Below are positions 43,908 to 53,782 of a stretch of DNA of 64,000 nt, in pieces. Below the pieces are notes generated by a model. The model ran no database searches, was not told the DNA's origin, and worked only from the letters and a program-made list of their open reading frames with translations. Both the position numbers and the translations under genes were made by a program. Within the stretch, counting starts at the first letter, position 1. Every line of letters begins with the position of its first letter. Source of the DNA: Fischerella sp. PCC 9431 (GTDB taxonomy: Bacteria; Cyanobacteriota; Cyanobacteriia; Cyanobacteriales; Nostocaceae); NCBI RefSeq assembly GCF_000447295.1, contig NZ_KE650771.1:3840403-3904402 (forward strand), in the 5' to 3' direction.

Positions 43908-44010
43908 GGAATAGGGGATCGAGGATTGGGGATTGGGGATCGGGGATTGGTGTTTATTCTCTCCCTTGTCCTCCTTGTCTTCCTTGTCCTCCTTGTCCCC
44001 TATCCCCTAT
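43908..44010. repeat. heptanucleotide repeats between convergent genes
   Basis: GGGATTG/GGGATCG units (43910-43952) are followed by CCTTGTC(C/T)T units and CCCTATCCCCTATCCC. Same type as 11732-11804. It separates the AraC gene from pgeF. Confidence 0.85.
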
Positions 44011-44012
44011 CC

Positions 44013-44822
44013 CTATCTACTCACAATCCCCGACCATTGGACTTTCTTCTGTTTTTCCCGACGATAGGAAAAGAAATGCTCTGGGGTTTGATAAGTACAG
44101 TAGGGAGCGATCGCAATCTGTTCGGGACTAATACCTAGTTTTTCCATCTGTAAAAAATTTATCCGTCTGACATCCAAACGTACTTTACCGGGATTAGGGT
44201 CTGGCAATAAAGGGGAATGAGGCAGTTCGTGTAACGCCTCAATTCTGGCTTTCTCGTCTTCATGTGGTATAATACTAGCCCCAACTTCTGCTGCAACTTG
44301 CGTGGATACTTGGTAAACTTCCCCAGCGATCGCCGGTCCCATCGCAATCCGCAAATCTTGGATTTTGCTGCCTTGGGCTTGCAGACGAGCAATAGCCTGC
44401 GGTACTATCTTCGCTGCTGTACCACGCCAACCAGCATGTACTGCTGCCACCTGAAGAGTTTTTTCATCAGCAATCAGCACAGGTGTACAATCAGCAGAGG
44501 CTACCCAAAGGGCTTGTAGTGGCTGTTCACTCACTAAACCATCTGCTGATGCGAGGACAGGATTATCTTCTTGATTTTGATTTACCTCATCGTCAAGGGA
44601 GAGTAACTGAGTAGTAATTTCTGTAGGTGTGAGAACAGTGTTGCCATGCACCTGTTTTAAGCGATATCCTGAAGCATCTGGATGTAATACCATCGTTAAT
44701 TCTTCTGGAGAACGAGGCCAAAAATGTTGGGAAAAAAAGCCATGTGGCCAAGCTTTGAGAAGACTACAAGTTAGGTAAGACATCTCTTCCCAAGTCTGCC
44801 AATGCCAAGTGTGCATCTTCAA
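44013..44822 (-). CDS. pgeF: peptidoglycan editing factor PgeF (YfiH/laccase-domain family)
   Basis: 269 residues. Family marks are KQVHGNTVL, the metal-ligand region SADCTPVLIAD, and HAGWRGTAAKIVPQAI, with a terminal CTYQTPEHFFSYRR. Known members are cytosolic amidases or copper-dependent oxidases; in E. coli PgeF removes wrong L-Ser from peptidoglycan precursors. The gene stands alone, divergent from birA. Confidence 0.93.
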   Translation of the reverse strand: MKMHTWHWQTWEEMSYLTCSLLKAWPHGFFSQHFWPRSPEELTMVLHPDASGYRLKQVHGNTVLTPTEITTQLLSLDDEVNQNQEDNPVLASADGLVSEQPLQALWVASADCTPVLIADEKTLQVAAVHAGWRGTAAKIVPQAIARLQAQGSKIQDLRIAMGPAIAGEVYQVSTQVAAEVGASIIPHEDEKARIEALHELPHSPLLPDPNPGKVRLDVRRINFLQMEKLGISPEQIAIAPYCTYQTPEHFFSYRREKQKKVQWSGIVSR

Positions 44823-44892
44823 CCAAGCCTAAAAACAACATAAAAATCAGCCAATTAATGCTAACTTGAACAAGCAAATTTAGGGAAACTCT

Positions 44893-45708
44893 GTGGGATT
44901 GGATCAGCAACAATTGGAATTCACCTTAAAAGAGGAATGTCAGTATACTTATTTACCATTTTCTCTCCATATATTTGACACCGTGGCTTCGACCAACAAA
45001 ACTCTGTGGGAATTACTAGAGCAAGGAGCAGAACACGGGTGTGTAGTAATTGCAACTCAGCAAACAGCAGGACGGGGACAATGGGGGCGGAATTGGATTT
45101 CTTCTGTAGGAGGATTATATCTTTCTGTTTTGCTTACTCCTAAGATTGCAGCTAGTCACAGCTATCAGCTAACTTTTGCTAGTGCTTGGGGAATTGCTAA
45201 TCAGTTGCGAAAAAGTGGTGTTAACGTTGACATTAAATGGCCAAATGACTTAGTGATCAATAGCCGTAAACTGGGTGGTATTTTGACCGAAACAAAAGTC
45301 CATCAAGGCATAATTACCCAAGCAGTAATTGGTGTTGGTATTAACTGGACTAACCCTGTCCCGGAAACTGGGATAAATTTAGAAATGTGGCAAGCTGCAC
45401 AAAAAGCCAAATTAATTCCTACTTTAGAAGTATTGGCAGCGAAAATCTTACTAGGAATAGAATCAGGTATACAGAGTCTTTTGCAAGAAGGAGTAAATAT
45501 ATTATTGGCTCGTTATCAACAGTTGCTTGCAAATGTAGGCGATCGCGTGTACGTCAACAATGTTGCAGGCACTATAGTTGGTGTTATACCTACTGGAGAA
45601 CTACATGTACTAATAGATACATTTGACTCATCACAAGCAACAAAGCCAGAAATTTATCTTCAGCCCGGTATAATCAGTTTGGGCTATTCTACATCATCAA
45701 ATCAGTGA
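44893..45708 (+). CDS. birA: biotin-[acetyl-CoA-carboxylase] ligase
   Basis: 271 residues from a GTG at 44893. The biotinyl-AMP pocket (VASTNKTLWELL, QQTAGRGQWGRNWIS) and IKWPNDLVINSRKLGGIL are plain, followed by the C-terminal SH3-like domain (ANVGDRVYVNNVAGTIVG). There is no N-terminal helix-turn-helix, so this is the monofunctional type. It attaches biotin to the acetyl-CoA carboxylase carrier protein. An ATG inside would cut the conserved start, so GTG is kept. Confidence 0.95.
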   Translation: MGLDQQQLEFTLKEECQYTYLPFSLHIFDTVASTNKTLWELLEQGAEHGCVVIATQQTAGRGQWGRNWISSVGGLYLSVLLTPKIAASHSYQLTFASAWGIANQLRKSGVNVDIKWPNDLVINSRKLGGILTETKVHQGIITQAVIGVGINWTNPVPETGINLEMWQAAQKAKLIPTLEVLAAKILLGIESGIQSLLQEGVNILLARYQQLLANVGDRVYVNNVAGTIVGVIPTGELHVLIDTFDSSQATKPEIYLQPGIISLGYSTSSNQ

Positions 45709-45900
45709 ACAGTGAACAGTTATCAAGTTAAAAAATTATTAAGCAAGTCCATAATTTTTTTTAGATGAACTGATAACTGTACAGACGCGTAGACGCTCGT
45801 AAGAGCGGCTTCTCGTAAGAGTAGAATCGCGTCTCTAACTGATAACTGGTTAAACAATTTGTTTAGGCAAACTACGTACTTACACTCAATCCCAAAACAA

Positions 45901-47472
45901 ATGACGCAGCGCAATAACTCTGCTCCTAAACGTTTGGATAACTTATGGCGGCGATCGCTGCCAGCACAAAGTATCTGTTTGCTTAGTAGCTTCAGCCTTC
46001 TAAGCAGTGGCATGGTGCTTGCCCAAACCGAATCCGCTATAGATAATATAGTTCCCACAACAGAAAATTCTCCAGCTATCAACAAAAATACTGTTGAGCG
46101 CAATCAAATTGTAGTAATACCAGACAAGACTGATTCCCAACCAGAATTTTCTCAACGTCGGAGTAGACTTAGACAAAGACTAAGGCAGGAACAAGCTTCT
46201 CAACCCCCAGTAACCATCAGAGCCAGAAAATCCCCAACCCCGGTGACAACTTCTCAACCATCACCAAGGGTAAAAGTTTCCACGCCTAATACTACTCCTG
46301 CCATCATCACACAGGAAAAACCACAAGTAGAATTTACCGCTCCAACTCAGCCTCGTTCTACACAACAGAAACTTCCTGTAGTTAGCCAACCTGTCAAGAA
46401 TTCTCCTAATGCTGCTGGTGCCACAGCCGGAAAACCCAAAGACTACAATAACGCTTATATTGACCCTACAGATTATAATTCCACAGCTAAATATGAAGCT
46501 CCTAGTAGTGTGATAGCTACAGAGCGCACCACTGGTTGTCAAGCTGTCTTGAAGCAAGGAGTTGCTAGCAATAGCTGCACTAGTAATCAGTCTGTAGCCA
46601 ATGGTAATTCTGGAACGCCTAGTTGGTTGAAGAAAAGCCAAAATGTTTCAGTAGCTGCTATTCCAATCACAAAGCGGCTTGCGACTAAGAATAAAAACAA
46701 CACTGGTTGGCGTCCGCCTGCTATTGTTTCTAAGGTGGTTTCTAGTACTGGTTTGCGTTCTAACCAAGTTGCGAATTTGGGTACTAGCAAAAGTAATTAT
46801 CACCCAAACCGTTTTATTCCCAGTCCAAGCAATTTTACCCCCACAACTACAATTAGCGAAGTACCGATCGCACCCAGTGCTGGTAAATTGACAGCACCAA
46901 TGACAGCCGATAGTCTAGCACCTCGTCCGAGTGTGGTAGCTTACGACATTCCTTTGGCAACGACACTACCACAAATCGCCTACAGAGCTATTTATGGAAA
47001 TAGAATTGCCATTAGTGGTACAGGATTTATGTACCCGCTTTCGATTCCCTCGCCAATTACCTCATTGTTTGGTTGGCGCGTTCATCCAATAACAGGCGAT
47101 CGCCGTTTCCACTCTGGTATGGACATTGGTGCAGCTACGGGAACCCCGATTTTGGCAGCATATTCTGGTCAAGTTGAAGTTGCTGACTGGGTGGGTGGTT
47201 ATGGTCAAGCTGTAATTCTCAACCACAACAACGCCCTACAAACTCTCTACGGTCACATGTCCCAAATCCTTGTTCAGCCTGGTCAACGGGTAGAACAGGG
47301 AACCGTGATTGGTCTAGTCGGAAGTACAGGTAACTCAACAGGTCCTCACCTGCACTTTGAAGTCCGCCAGTTGACACCCGAAGGATGGGTTGCTGTCGAT
47401 CCAAGCGCCGAAATACAATCTGCACTTGGTCAACTAGAGCAAAGTACACAGACAGCCCAGGTTAGTCAGTAG
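45901..47472 (+). CDS. secreted M23 (LytM-type) peptidase
   Basis: 523 residues from the ATG at 45901; the frame back to a TTG at 45859 adds an unlikely tail. A signal peptide (SICLLSSFSLLSSGMVLAQ) leads into a long Pro/Thr/Ser-rich linker, then the M23 domain with zinc ligands in RRFHSGMDIG (HxxxD), the catalytic HMSQ region (TLYGHMSQ) and GPHLHFEVR. It should cut peptide bridges in peptidoglycan in the periplasm, possibly at division or septa. The linker would let it reach into the wall. Confidence 0.92.
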   Translation: MTQRNNSAPKRLDNLWRRSLPAQSICLLSSFSLLSSGMVLAQTESAIDNIVPTTENSPAINKNTVERNQIVVIPDKTDSQPEFSQRRSRLRQRLRQEQASQPPVTIRARKSPTPVTTSQPSPRVKVSTPNTTPAIITQEKPQVEFTAPTQPRSTQQKLPVVSQPVKNSPNAAGATAGKPKDYNNAYIDPTDYNSTAKYEAPSSVIATERTTGCQAVLKQGVASNSCTSNQSVANGNSGTPSWLKKSQNVSVAAIPITKRLATKNKNNTGWRPPAIVSKVVSSTGLRSNQVANLGTSKSNYHPNRFIPSPSNFTPTTTISEVPIAPSAGKLTAPMTADSLAPRPSVVAYDIPLATTLPQIAYRAIYGNRIAISGTGFMYPLSIPSPITSLFGWRVHPITGDRRFHSGMDIGAATGTPILAAYSGQVEVADWVGGYGQAVILNHNNALQTLYGHMSQILVQPGQRVEQGTVIGLVGSTGNSTGPHLHFEVRQLTPEGWVAVDPSAEIQSALGQLEQSTQTAQVSQ

Positions 47473-47479
47473 CAGCACT

Positions 47480-47550
47480 AGGGGACAAGAGACAAGGGAG
47501 ACAAGGGAGCAGGGTGCAGGGAGCAGGGAGAATAACCAATGCCCAATGCC
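47480..47550. repeat. GGGGACAAG / GGGAGCAG repeats between convergent genes
   Basis: Short 7-8 bp units (GGAGACAA, GGGAGCAG, CAATGCC) lie between the M23 gene and ribE. No further feature is seen. Confidence 0.75.
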
Positions 47551-47566
47551 AATGCCCGCTCCCCCA

Positions 47567-48226
47567 TCACAAATACCCGTGTTCAGCCAGGAATGCGGGT
47601 GTAACTTCCTCGCGCGTGGTGTTTGTTGGAAATTTGAGAAATTTTTCTACGTATTTGCCGAGAATATCACCTTCAAGATTAACCCAACTGCCGTTGACTA
47701 GGTAACGGAGGTTTGTTTCAGCGTAAGTTAGGGGAATTACAGCAACTGTAAACTGAGATATTTCTGGATTATAATCAGCTACTGTGAGGCTAATACCGTT
47801 TACAGCAATACTGCCTTTAGGAACAATATAATGAGCGATCGCATCAGGAGCAGTAAAAGTCATTTCCCAAGCGGTTGCTGTCTGCTGGGCCGAAACCATG
47901 TAACCGATACCATCCACGTGTCCCATCACAAAATGACCACCGACTTTGCCACCTACTCGTAAGGAAGTTTCTAAATTTACATATCTCGGTTCTGTTTGCT
48001 CTTTTCCTAAAGTTGTACGGCGTAGGGTTTCTGGTGATGCTGTCGCTATAAAACCGTCTTTTAAAATTTCTTCCACGGTCAAGCAAATGCCATCTACCGC
48101 AACACTGTCACCGTAACTTAAGTCTCCCATGATGACATCACATGGGTGTTTAACACAACTAATTTGCCAAGAATCACCCTCTAAGGGTCTTATGGTTCCT
48201 AATGCCTGGATTATTCCTGTAAACAC
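47567..48226 (-). CDS. ribE: riboflavin synthase, alpha subunit
   Basis: 219 residues made of two similar halves (GDLSYGDSVAVDGICLTVEE and IVPKGSIAVNGISLTVAD), opening with the family signature MFTGIIQALG. It joins two 6,7-dimethyl-8-ribityllumazine molecules into riboflavin. The second half has VGGHFVMGHVDG before it, as usual. Length is normal. The gene is isolated, with the 338-bp region upstream divergent from the nuclease gene. Confidence 0.96.
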   Translation of the reverse strand: MFTGIIQALGTIRPLEGDSWQISCVKHPCDVIMGDLSYGDSVAVDGICLTVEEILKDGFIATASPETLRRTTLGKEQTEPRYVNLETSLRVGGKVGGHFVMGHVDGIGYMVSAQQTATAWEMTFTAPDAIAHYIVPKGSIAVNGISLTVADYNPEISQFTVAVIPLTYAETNLRYLVNGSWVNLEGDILGKYVEKFLKFPTNTTREEVTPAFLAEHGYL

Positions 48227-48564
48227 TGCTCTTTTCTCTATAGAACTTAAATTAATGCTCGATTTTAACTAAAATTTAGTTGGTAATTTCACAAAAATAC
48301 TATAATTAAAAGTATATTTTTTAACCATTGTTTGTATCAATATTTCAATACATTTACAATAAAGATAAGGCATATTTAGATAATTACATTATTGCGGAAA
48401 AAAACTAAATTGACTTACTCTGGTGTTCACAACCATTTGGGAGTTTAATAGAAGCAATTATAGAGAACAAGACTTATGTTTTTGATAATCCCCATCTTGC
48501 CCAGTCAAGAGTATGATTTGTTACAGATTCCTCTAACGCTCAAAGGATTCTAGAGGTCTAGCGA
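48227..48564. other. 338-bp AT-rich divergent intergenic region
   Basis: It separates ribE (-) from the bifunctional nuclease gene (+). I looked for an FMN riboswitch, which would be expected to show the AGGGAT and GATGGGAG boxes, and saw none. Nothing else is recognisable. Confidence 0.6.
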
Positions 48565-49062
48565 ATGATTGAAATGAAAGTCGCTGGCATAGCATTAGAT
48601 GCCATAACCCGCAGTCCGATTGTACTTTTAAAAGATGCTACAGATCGGCGTGCTTTACCTATTTATATCGGTCAGGAACAGGCTAGGGCAATCATGGGCG
48701 CACTGGAGAATCAGAAGCCTCCTAGACCGTTAACCCACGACCTAATTGTAAATATTCTGGAGACGTGGAATATGACTCTAGAGCGTGTTATTATTCATTC
48801 CCTACAAAAGGATACATTTTATGCAGCTTTAATTATTAAACAAGGCGAAGTCAAAAAAGAAATTGACGCTCGTCCTAGCGATGCGATCGCTGTTGCTCTC
48901 CGTACAAATGCACCTATCTGGGTCATGGAAGAGGTAATAGCTGATGCATCTATACCCGTAGATCGCGATGCCGATGAAGCTGAACAGGAGGCATTTCGCG
49001 AATTTATCTCCAATCTCCGTCCTGAAGATTTGATTAAGCGTTTTGGCAATGGCGAATCTTAA
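48565..49062 (+). CDS. bifunctional nuclease family protein (BFN, DUF151)
   Basis: 165 residues. MIEMKVAGIALDAITRSPIV, LPIYIGQEQARAI, RPLTHDLIVNIL and DARPSDAIAVALR are the family blocks. Members have DNase and RNase activity in plants, and a Thermotoga member has a solved structure; the bacterial role is not settled. An acidic C-terminal tail follows. Confidence 0.93.
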   Translation: MIEMKVAGIALDAITRSPIVLLKDATDRRALPIYIGQEQARAIMGALENQKPPRPLTHDLIVNILETWNMTLERVIIHSLQKDTFYAALIIKQGEVKKEIDARPSDAIAVALRTNAPIWVMEEVIADASIPVDRDADEAEQEAFREFISNLRPEDLIKRFGNGES

Positions 49063-49240
49063 CAATTTTGGATTTTGGATTTTGGATTACTCTGTCGAGT
49101 AGACACGGAGTGGCTTCCGTAGGTAGCCGCACTTCGTGCGTCTATGGATTTTGGATTAAGCTTGTATGTACACCTAAGCACCAAAACTATCGACTAGCTC
49201 TTAGCCCTCAATCTAAAATCTAAAATCCAAAATTCACTAA
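49063..49240. repeat. 7-bp TTTTGGA repeats with inverted partner
   Basis: TTTTGGATTTTGGATT near 49066 and 49145 faces AATCTAAAATCTAAAATCC at 49210, able to form a long hairpin; between them is a GAGTGGCTTCCGTAGG word that recurs near 50476. A similar arrangement lies at 50380-50560. Confidence 0.7.
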
Positions 49241-50371
49241 ATGCGATACCGACGCTTTGGAAAAACTGAACTGTGCCTTTCGGTGTTTTCCTTGGGAACA
49301 ATGCGCTACTTAGCTTCACCAGACAATGTATGGCAAACAATTCAAACAGCTATAGCGCTGGGAATTAATCATATAGAAACTGCTAGAGGTTACGGCAAAA
49401 GTGAGGAGTATCTTGGTAAGGCGATCGCCTTGGGGTTGCCAATACCTCGTTCGCAGGTTCACATCACAACCAAAATCCCTCCCACGGTAGATGCAGATAC
49501 TATGCGTCGGTACATCGATGAATCTCTAGAAAGATCGCATTTAGAATATCTAGATTGCCTGGGAATTCACGGTTTAAACACTTGGGAACATCTTGATTGG
49601 GTCAAAGCCAAAGGTGGCTGTATGCAGGCTGTACAAGAAGCTATTGCCGATGGTCGTGTTCGACACGTTGGTTTTTCTACCCACGGTTCCTTAGATGTTA
49701 TTCTGGCAGCTATAAATACAGATTTTTTTGAATTTGTCAATCTGCACTACTACTATTTTTTTCAGCGTCATGCCCCAGTCATTGAACTAGCAGCAGCTAA
49801 AGACATGGGTATATTTATTATTTCCCCTGCGGATAAGGGTGGACGTCTTTACACTCCACCCCCTACTTTAGTTGGCTTGTGTCATCCTTTCTCGCCTCTA
49901 GAATTAAATTATCGATTTCTACTAAGTGATCCCCGCATTACTACCTTGAGTGTTGGGCCAGCAACACCTGAAGAATTAACTCAACCATTAAAAGTTGCTG
50001 ACCAGGATGGGCAATTAACTGATGAGGAAATTACAGTTTTTGAACGTTTAGAAAATCATCAAAATCTGGCTTTGGGTACTGATTTATGCAGTCAATGTTA
50101 TGAATGCTTACCCTGTCCAGAAAATATTAACATTCCAGAAGTCCTACGGCTACGAAATTTGGCGGTAGCCTACAACATGACAGATTATGGACAGTATCGT
50201 TATGGAATGTTTGAAAACGCTGGTCACTGGTTTGCAGGAATGAAAGCAAATCGTTGTACAGACTGCGGTGACTGTTTGCCAAAATGTCCGCAAAATTTAG
50301 ATATTCCTACCTTACTGAAGGATACTCATCAAAAACTACAAGGGAAAACTGGCAGGCGATTGTGGCAATAG
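49241..50371 (+). CDS. aldo/keto reductase with C-terminal 4Fe-4S ferredoxin domain
   Basis: 376 residues. The N-terminal TIM barrel shows MRYRRFGKTELCLSVFSLGT, the Tyr in ETARGYGKSEEYLG, and the Lys in ITTKIP. The C-terminal 120 residues have two ferredoxin-type clusters: CSQCYECLPCPENINIP and CTDCGDCLPKCPQNLDIP. This fusion is widespread in cyanobacteria and anaerobes; it may couple ferredoxin to carbonyl reduction, but the substrate is unknown. Confidence 0.93.
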   Translation: MRYRRFGKTELCLSVFSLGTMRYLASPDNVWQTIQTAIALGINHIETARGYGKSEEYLGKAIALGLPIPRSQVHITTKIPPTVDADTMRRYIDESLERSHLEYLDCLGIHGLNTWEHLDWVKAKGGCMQAVQEAIADGRVRHVGFSTHGSLDVILAAINTDFFEFVNLHYYYFFQRHAPVIELAAAKDMGIFIISPADKGGRLYTPPPTLVGLCHPFSPLELNYRFLLSDPRITTLSVGPATPEELTQPLKVADQDGQLTDEEITVFERLENHQNLALGTDLCSQCYECLPCPENINIPEVLRLRNLAVAYNMTDYGQYRYGMFENAGHWFAGMKANRCTDCGDCLPKCPQNLDIPTLLKDTHQKLQGKTGRRLWQ

Positions 50372-50379
50372 TCACCCGA

Positions 50380-50560
50380 TTTTAGATTTTGGATTTACGA
50401 TTTTGGATTAACCTCTCCGATGTATTGGAGAGGCTATTAGGGTTGAATTTTTTTGTTCTCTTCTCCGTAAACGGAGCGGCTTCCGTAGGTAAACGTTTTT
50501 TTGGATTCTAGATTTAGATTTAATCCAAAATCCAAAATCCAAAATCTAAAATCCAAAATT
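50380..50560. repeat. TTTTGGA repeats with long inverted partner
   Basis: GATTTTAGATTTTGGATTTA (50379-) and AATCCAAAATCCAAAATCC (50522-) are inverted, bracketing a GGAGCGGCTTCCGTAGG word. It sits between two convergent genes and may act as a terminator. Confidence 0.7.
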
Positions 50561-50616
50561 GTCTCGGTCAAGGGACATTTATTAATGACAAATGACAAAT
50601 GACCAATGACTATTGA

Positions 50617-51735
50617 TTAACCACCAAATGGAGTTAAGCGTTTGATAGCACGACCTGCTACATCTTTATAGCGTAGTTCTCCACACAGGATTTTACCCAT
50701 GATTTGAGGTGCAGAGGGACGCTTGACACCTACTTTGTAGCCAACACCAGGAAAACGATAAAATAGCCCAGCTAGTTTTTGCGCCCAAGCCATATCACTA
50801 CCCCATTCGGCATTAATGATATCTGAGTATCTTTCCAAAGCGTCGATATCACCAGAGAGGGCTTTGTCGATCGCCTCTGATGCTTTTAAACCACTAAATA
50901 TTGAGGGGCGAATACCTTCGGCGGTAAAAGGATCAACCACACAAGCTGCTTCCCCTGCTAAAACCGCATTTTCAGTATGCAGTTTTTGTTCACCATTCCA
51001 CAGGCAAATAGCATGACCATATTGCTGGCAGGTTTTTATATCCAAACCAAACGAGTTACCATACTCGTCCAAAATTTTCTTGAAGTCCTGGGGTTCACCA
51101 CCAATAAACGTACCAACACCAACAGAGTAACCATCTGCTTTGGGAAAATTCCAGAGATAGCCATTTTTCACCATGCCAAATTCAAAGTGGGCAATATTAC
51201 CATTTTCTACTTTGGCTAGTGCTTCTGCTTCTAAGGCTGCTGCGAGGCGGCGTTTACGTTCTTTGAAACCTAGCCATTTCGCCATCGACCCCTTAGCACC
51301 GTCAGCAGCAATTAGATATTTACCCATTACTGGACCATTAGCTGTATTCACTTGCCAATGGTCACTTTTAAACTCAATACCAGTAACTTCTGTATTGTCT
51401 TTGAGTTCTGCCCCTTGTTTTTGTGCTTGCTGGACTAGGAAGTGGTCGAACACATCACGTCGTACCATCCATACTGGTTCAGGAGTTTCTAGTTTTGCTT
51501 CGACTGGGTCACCTGTTTTCCAAGTACATCGGATAGTGTCTGCTTTGATGGAAATGGCTGGACTAAAGTCAAAGTCGAACCACTCAGCGATCACAGGCGA
51601 TACACCACCACCACAAGGTTTATATCTTGGTAGAGATGCTTTTTCCAGGATTAACACGGAGCGCCCTTGCTTGGCTAGATGATACCCTGCTGTTCCACCG
51701 GCTGGACCAGCACCGACAATGATGCAGTCGTACAT
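50617..51735 (-). CDS. geranylgeranyl reductase family FAD-dependent oxidoreductase
   Basis: 372 residues. The FAD fold is MYDCIIVGAGPAGGTAGYHL, then LPRYKPCGGG (the CxGG motif of this family), MVRRDVFDHFLV, LIAADGAKGSMAKWLG, and the second FAD loop AGEAACVVDPFTAEGIRPS. ChlP reduces the geranylgeranyl side chain to phytyl in chlorophyll and tocopherol; this protein is of the same family but not clearly ChlP itself, and cyanobacteria carry several paralogues. Confidence 0.88.
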   Translation of the reverse strand: MYDCIIVGAGPAGGTAGYHLAKQGRSVLILEKASLPRYKPCGGGVSPVIAEWFDFDFSPAISIKADTIRCTWKTGDPVEAKLETPEPVWMVRRDVFDHFLVQQAQKQGAELKDNTEVTGIEFKSDHWQVNTANGPVMGKYLIAADGAKGSMAKWLGFKERKRRLAAALEAEALAKVENGNIAHFEFGMVKNGYLWNFPKADGYSVGVGTFIGGEPQDFKKILDEYGNSFGLDIKTCQQYGHAICLWNGEQKLHTENAVLAGEAACVVDPFTAEGIRPSIFSGLKASEAIDKALSGDIDALERYSDIINAEWGSDMAWAQKLAGLFYRFPGVGYKVGVKRPSAPQIMGKILCGELRYKDVAGRAIKRLTPFGG

Positions 51736-52353
51736 AACGTTCTAAATTTTTGCTTTTGAATTAGTTGATTGTTGAGTTGTGAACTCTATAGTTAGATAGT
51801 GTTACCAAAATTTAACCGACTTTTGGGTTTATGTGCAAAATTTCACGTTTTTTTAGGCTTTGTTTATGTGCAAATAATTATTTGCCTCTAGCCATACTTA
51901 TTAGTAAATTTCTAGATCGCAAAGTCAAAGTTTTGTTGTTTGAATTATTTTGAAAACTTGGTTTCACCTTTGATATTCAACGTAATTTATGGATATTTTC
52001 TGGCAATTTATAGGTTAACTTTTCTTACATTTAGAAGTTTTACTAAAGTAACAGTATCTCGGTCATTCAATTTAATGATGATAGTTTGTATCAAGCTATA
52101 ATAGTCAGAGTTGAAATTAGGTTTCTTTTACAAAGTTACAATTTATTTGTTTTGCTGTTTAATAATTTTTTGCCAATTATTTCCGAAAAATTATAAAGTT
52201 TTAGTAAATTTTGGGTTCAAAGACAATATGTTCTCAGAACTTTAAATCACTCATGTAATCGAAGGATTTGCTGTTGATGTAAGTAAGGTAAAAGGAAAAA
52301 GTAAAAAACTACTGTCCTGATTTTTACCTTTTACCTTTTACCTAATACTTTTA
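51736..52353. other. 618-bp AT-rich region; hairpin at 52286-52343
   Basis: AGGTAAAAGGAAAAAGTAAA near 52287 faces TTTTTACCTTTTACCTTTTA at 52321, forming a long A/T hairpin just after the frr stop; a terminator for pyrH-frr or a dispersed repeat. No gene is seen in the rest. Confidence 0.6.
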
Positions 52354-52902
52354 TTAGACGGTAGTGATGTCTTTTTCTTTTTCTGCCAATAGTTCATTGA
52401 TTCTGGCAGTGTATTTGTCCGTCAGTTTTTGTAATTTGTCTTGTTGATCACGTGCTTCGTCTTCGGATACCTCAGAGTTTTTTTCCATTTTGCGAATGGT
52501 ATCTAGGGCATCGCGGCGGATGTTACGAATGCCAACACGACCTTCTTCAGCATACTTAGCAGCAATTTTTACTAATTCTTTACGGCGGTCGCTTGTCAGT
52601 GGGGGAATGTTCAGTCGAATGACAGAACCGTCGTTACTGGGGGTTAAACCCACATCTGACATAGAAATAGCCTTTTCGATCAGGTTTAAAGAACTGCGAT
52701 CATAAGGCTGAATCAAAATCGTTGTTGCATCTGGTGTGCTGATGTTAGCAAGTGATTTCAGAGGTGTAGATGCACCATAATAATCTACTGTCACTTTGTC
52801 TAACAAGCTGGCATTGGCGCGACCAGTACGAATCGTGTTAAAAGCTCGTTGAGTCGCCTCAATGGTTTTTTGCATTGTACTTTCAGCTTCAGCTAATTTC
52901 AC
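52354..52902 (-). CDS. frr: ribosome recycling factor
   Basis: 182 residues from a GTG at 52902, preceded by GGGAGG at a good distance; the conserved start [11 protein letters not shown] follows at once. Family marks are [45 protein letters not shown] and a long final helix pair. It frees ribosomes from mRNA after termination together with EF-G. The gene overlaps the pyrH stop by 14 bases, so the two are coupled. Confidence 0.97.
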   Translation of the reverse strand: MKLAEAESTMQKTIEATQRAFNTIRTGRANASLLDKVTVDYYGASTPLKSLANISTPDATTILIQPYDRSSLNLIEKAISMSDVGLTPSNDGSVIRLNIPPLTSDRRKELVKIAAKYAEEGRVGIRNIRRDALDTIRKMEKNSEVSEDEARDQQDKLQKLTDKYTARINELLAEKEKDITTV

Positions 52903-53617
52903 AAGTACCTCCCACAAGGGTGCCGATAGATTCTCCCATGACTGCGCGATGGATATTACCCCGTACGCCCAAGTCAAAAACAAGAATTGGGATATTATTT
53001 TCTTTACATAAGGCTATCGCGGTACTGTCCATTACCCGCAAATCTTTTGCCAAAACATGTCCAAATGTTAGACTGTTGTAACGTTTGGCATCAGGATAGA
53101 TATGTGGGTCAGCGTCATACACTCCATCTACCTTAGTCGCTTTAAAAATGACTTCGGCTTCAATTTCTGCGGCTCTTAAAGCAGCAGTGGTATCGGTTGT
53201 GAAAAAGGGATTGCCAGAACCTGCGCCAAAAATAACCACCCGTCCTTTTTCTAGGTGACGGATGGCACGACGACGGATATATGGTTCAGCTAATTCTTGC
53301 ATGGCGATCGCGGTTTGCACCCGCGTCTGTACCCCTATTCGTTCTAGTGAGTCTTGCAGCGTCATGGCATTCATTACCGTGGCAATCATACCAATGTAGT
53401 CAGCTGTTGCCCTGTCCATCCCCGCCGATGCCGCTTTGACACCACGAAATATGTTACCCCCGCCAACGACGATGGCGATTTGAACACCAGTGGCTACTAC
53501 CTCTGCTACTTCTTGAGCGATTTCTTTGACCACTTCTGGGTCAATTCCATAGCCCATGTTGCCCATTAAGGCTTCACCGCTTAGTTTAAGTAAAACCCGT
53601 CGGTAATTTGTTCCCAT
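52889..53617 (-). CDS. pyrH: uridylate kinase
   Basis: 242 residues, usual length for the hexameric bacterial UMP kinase. Blocks seen are [28 protein letters not shown], the [20 protein letters not shown] substrate region and GVYDADP. It phosphorylates UMP to UDP. First gene of the pyrH-frr pair, which is conserved across bacteria. Confidence 0.97.
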   Translation of the reverse strand: MGTNYRRVLLKLSGEALMGNMGYGIDPEVVKEIAQEVAEVVATGVQIAIVVGGGNIFRGVKAASAGMDRATADYIGMIATVMNAMTLQDSLERIGVQTRVQTAIAMQELAEPYIRRRAIRHLEKGRVVIFGAGSGNPFFTTDTTAALRAAEIEAEVIFKATKVDGVYDADPHIYPDAKRYNSLTFGHVLAKDLRVMDSTAIALCKENNIPILVFDLGVRGNIHRAVMGESIGTLVGGTCEIS

Positions 53618-53782
53618 GAAGTTACGCTTTATCGAAAAATATGCTAATTACCTCCAATTAAAGATAACAGTAGTGTGACAATCTGTCTCTAGTACTTGAC
53701 AATCATCAAATTAACCCATACTAATTGCTGGTTATTTTCATTACATCTCTACAGCACGATACCCCTAGAGTCTCTATTCTAC

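Noticed and set aside
48227-48564. Possible FMN riboswitch upstream of riboflavin synthase
   Set aside because: The conserved boxes of the element are not seen.
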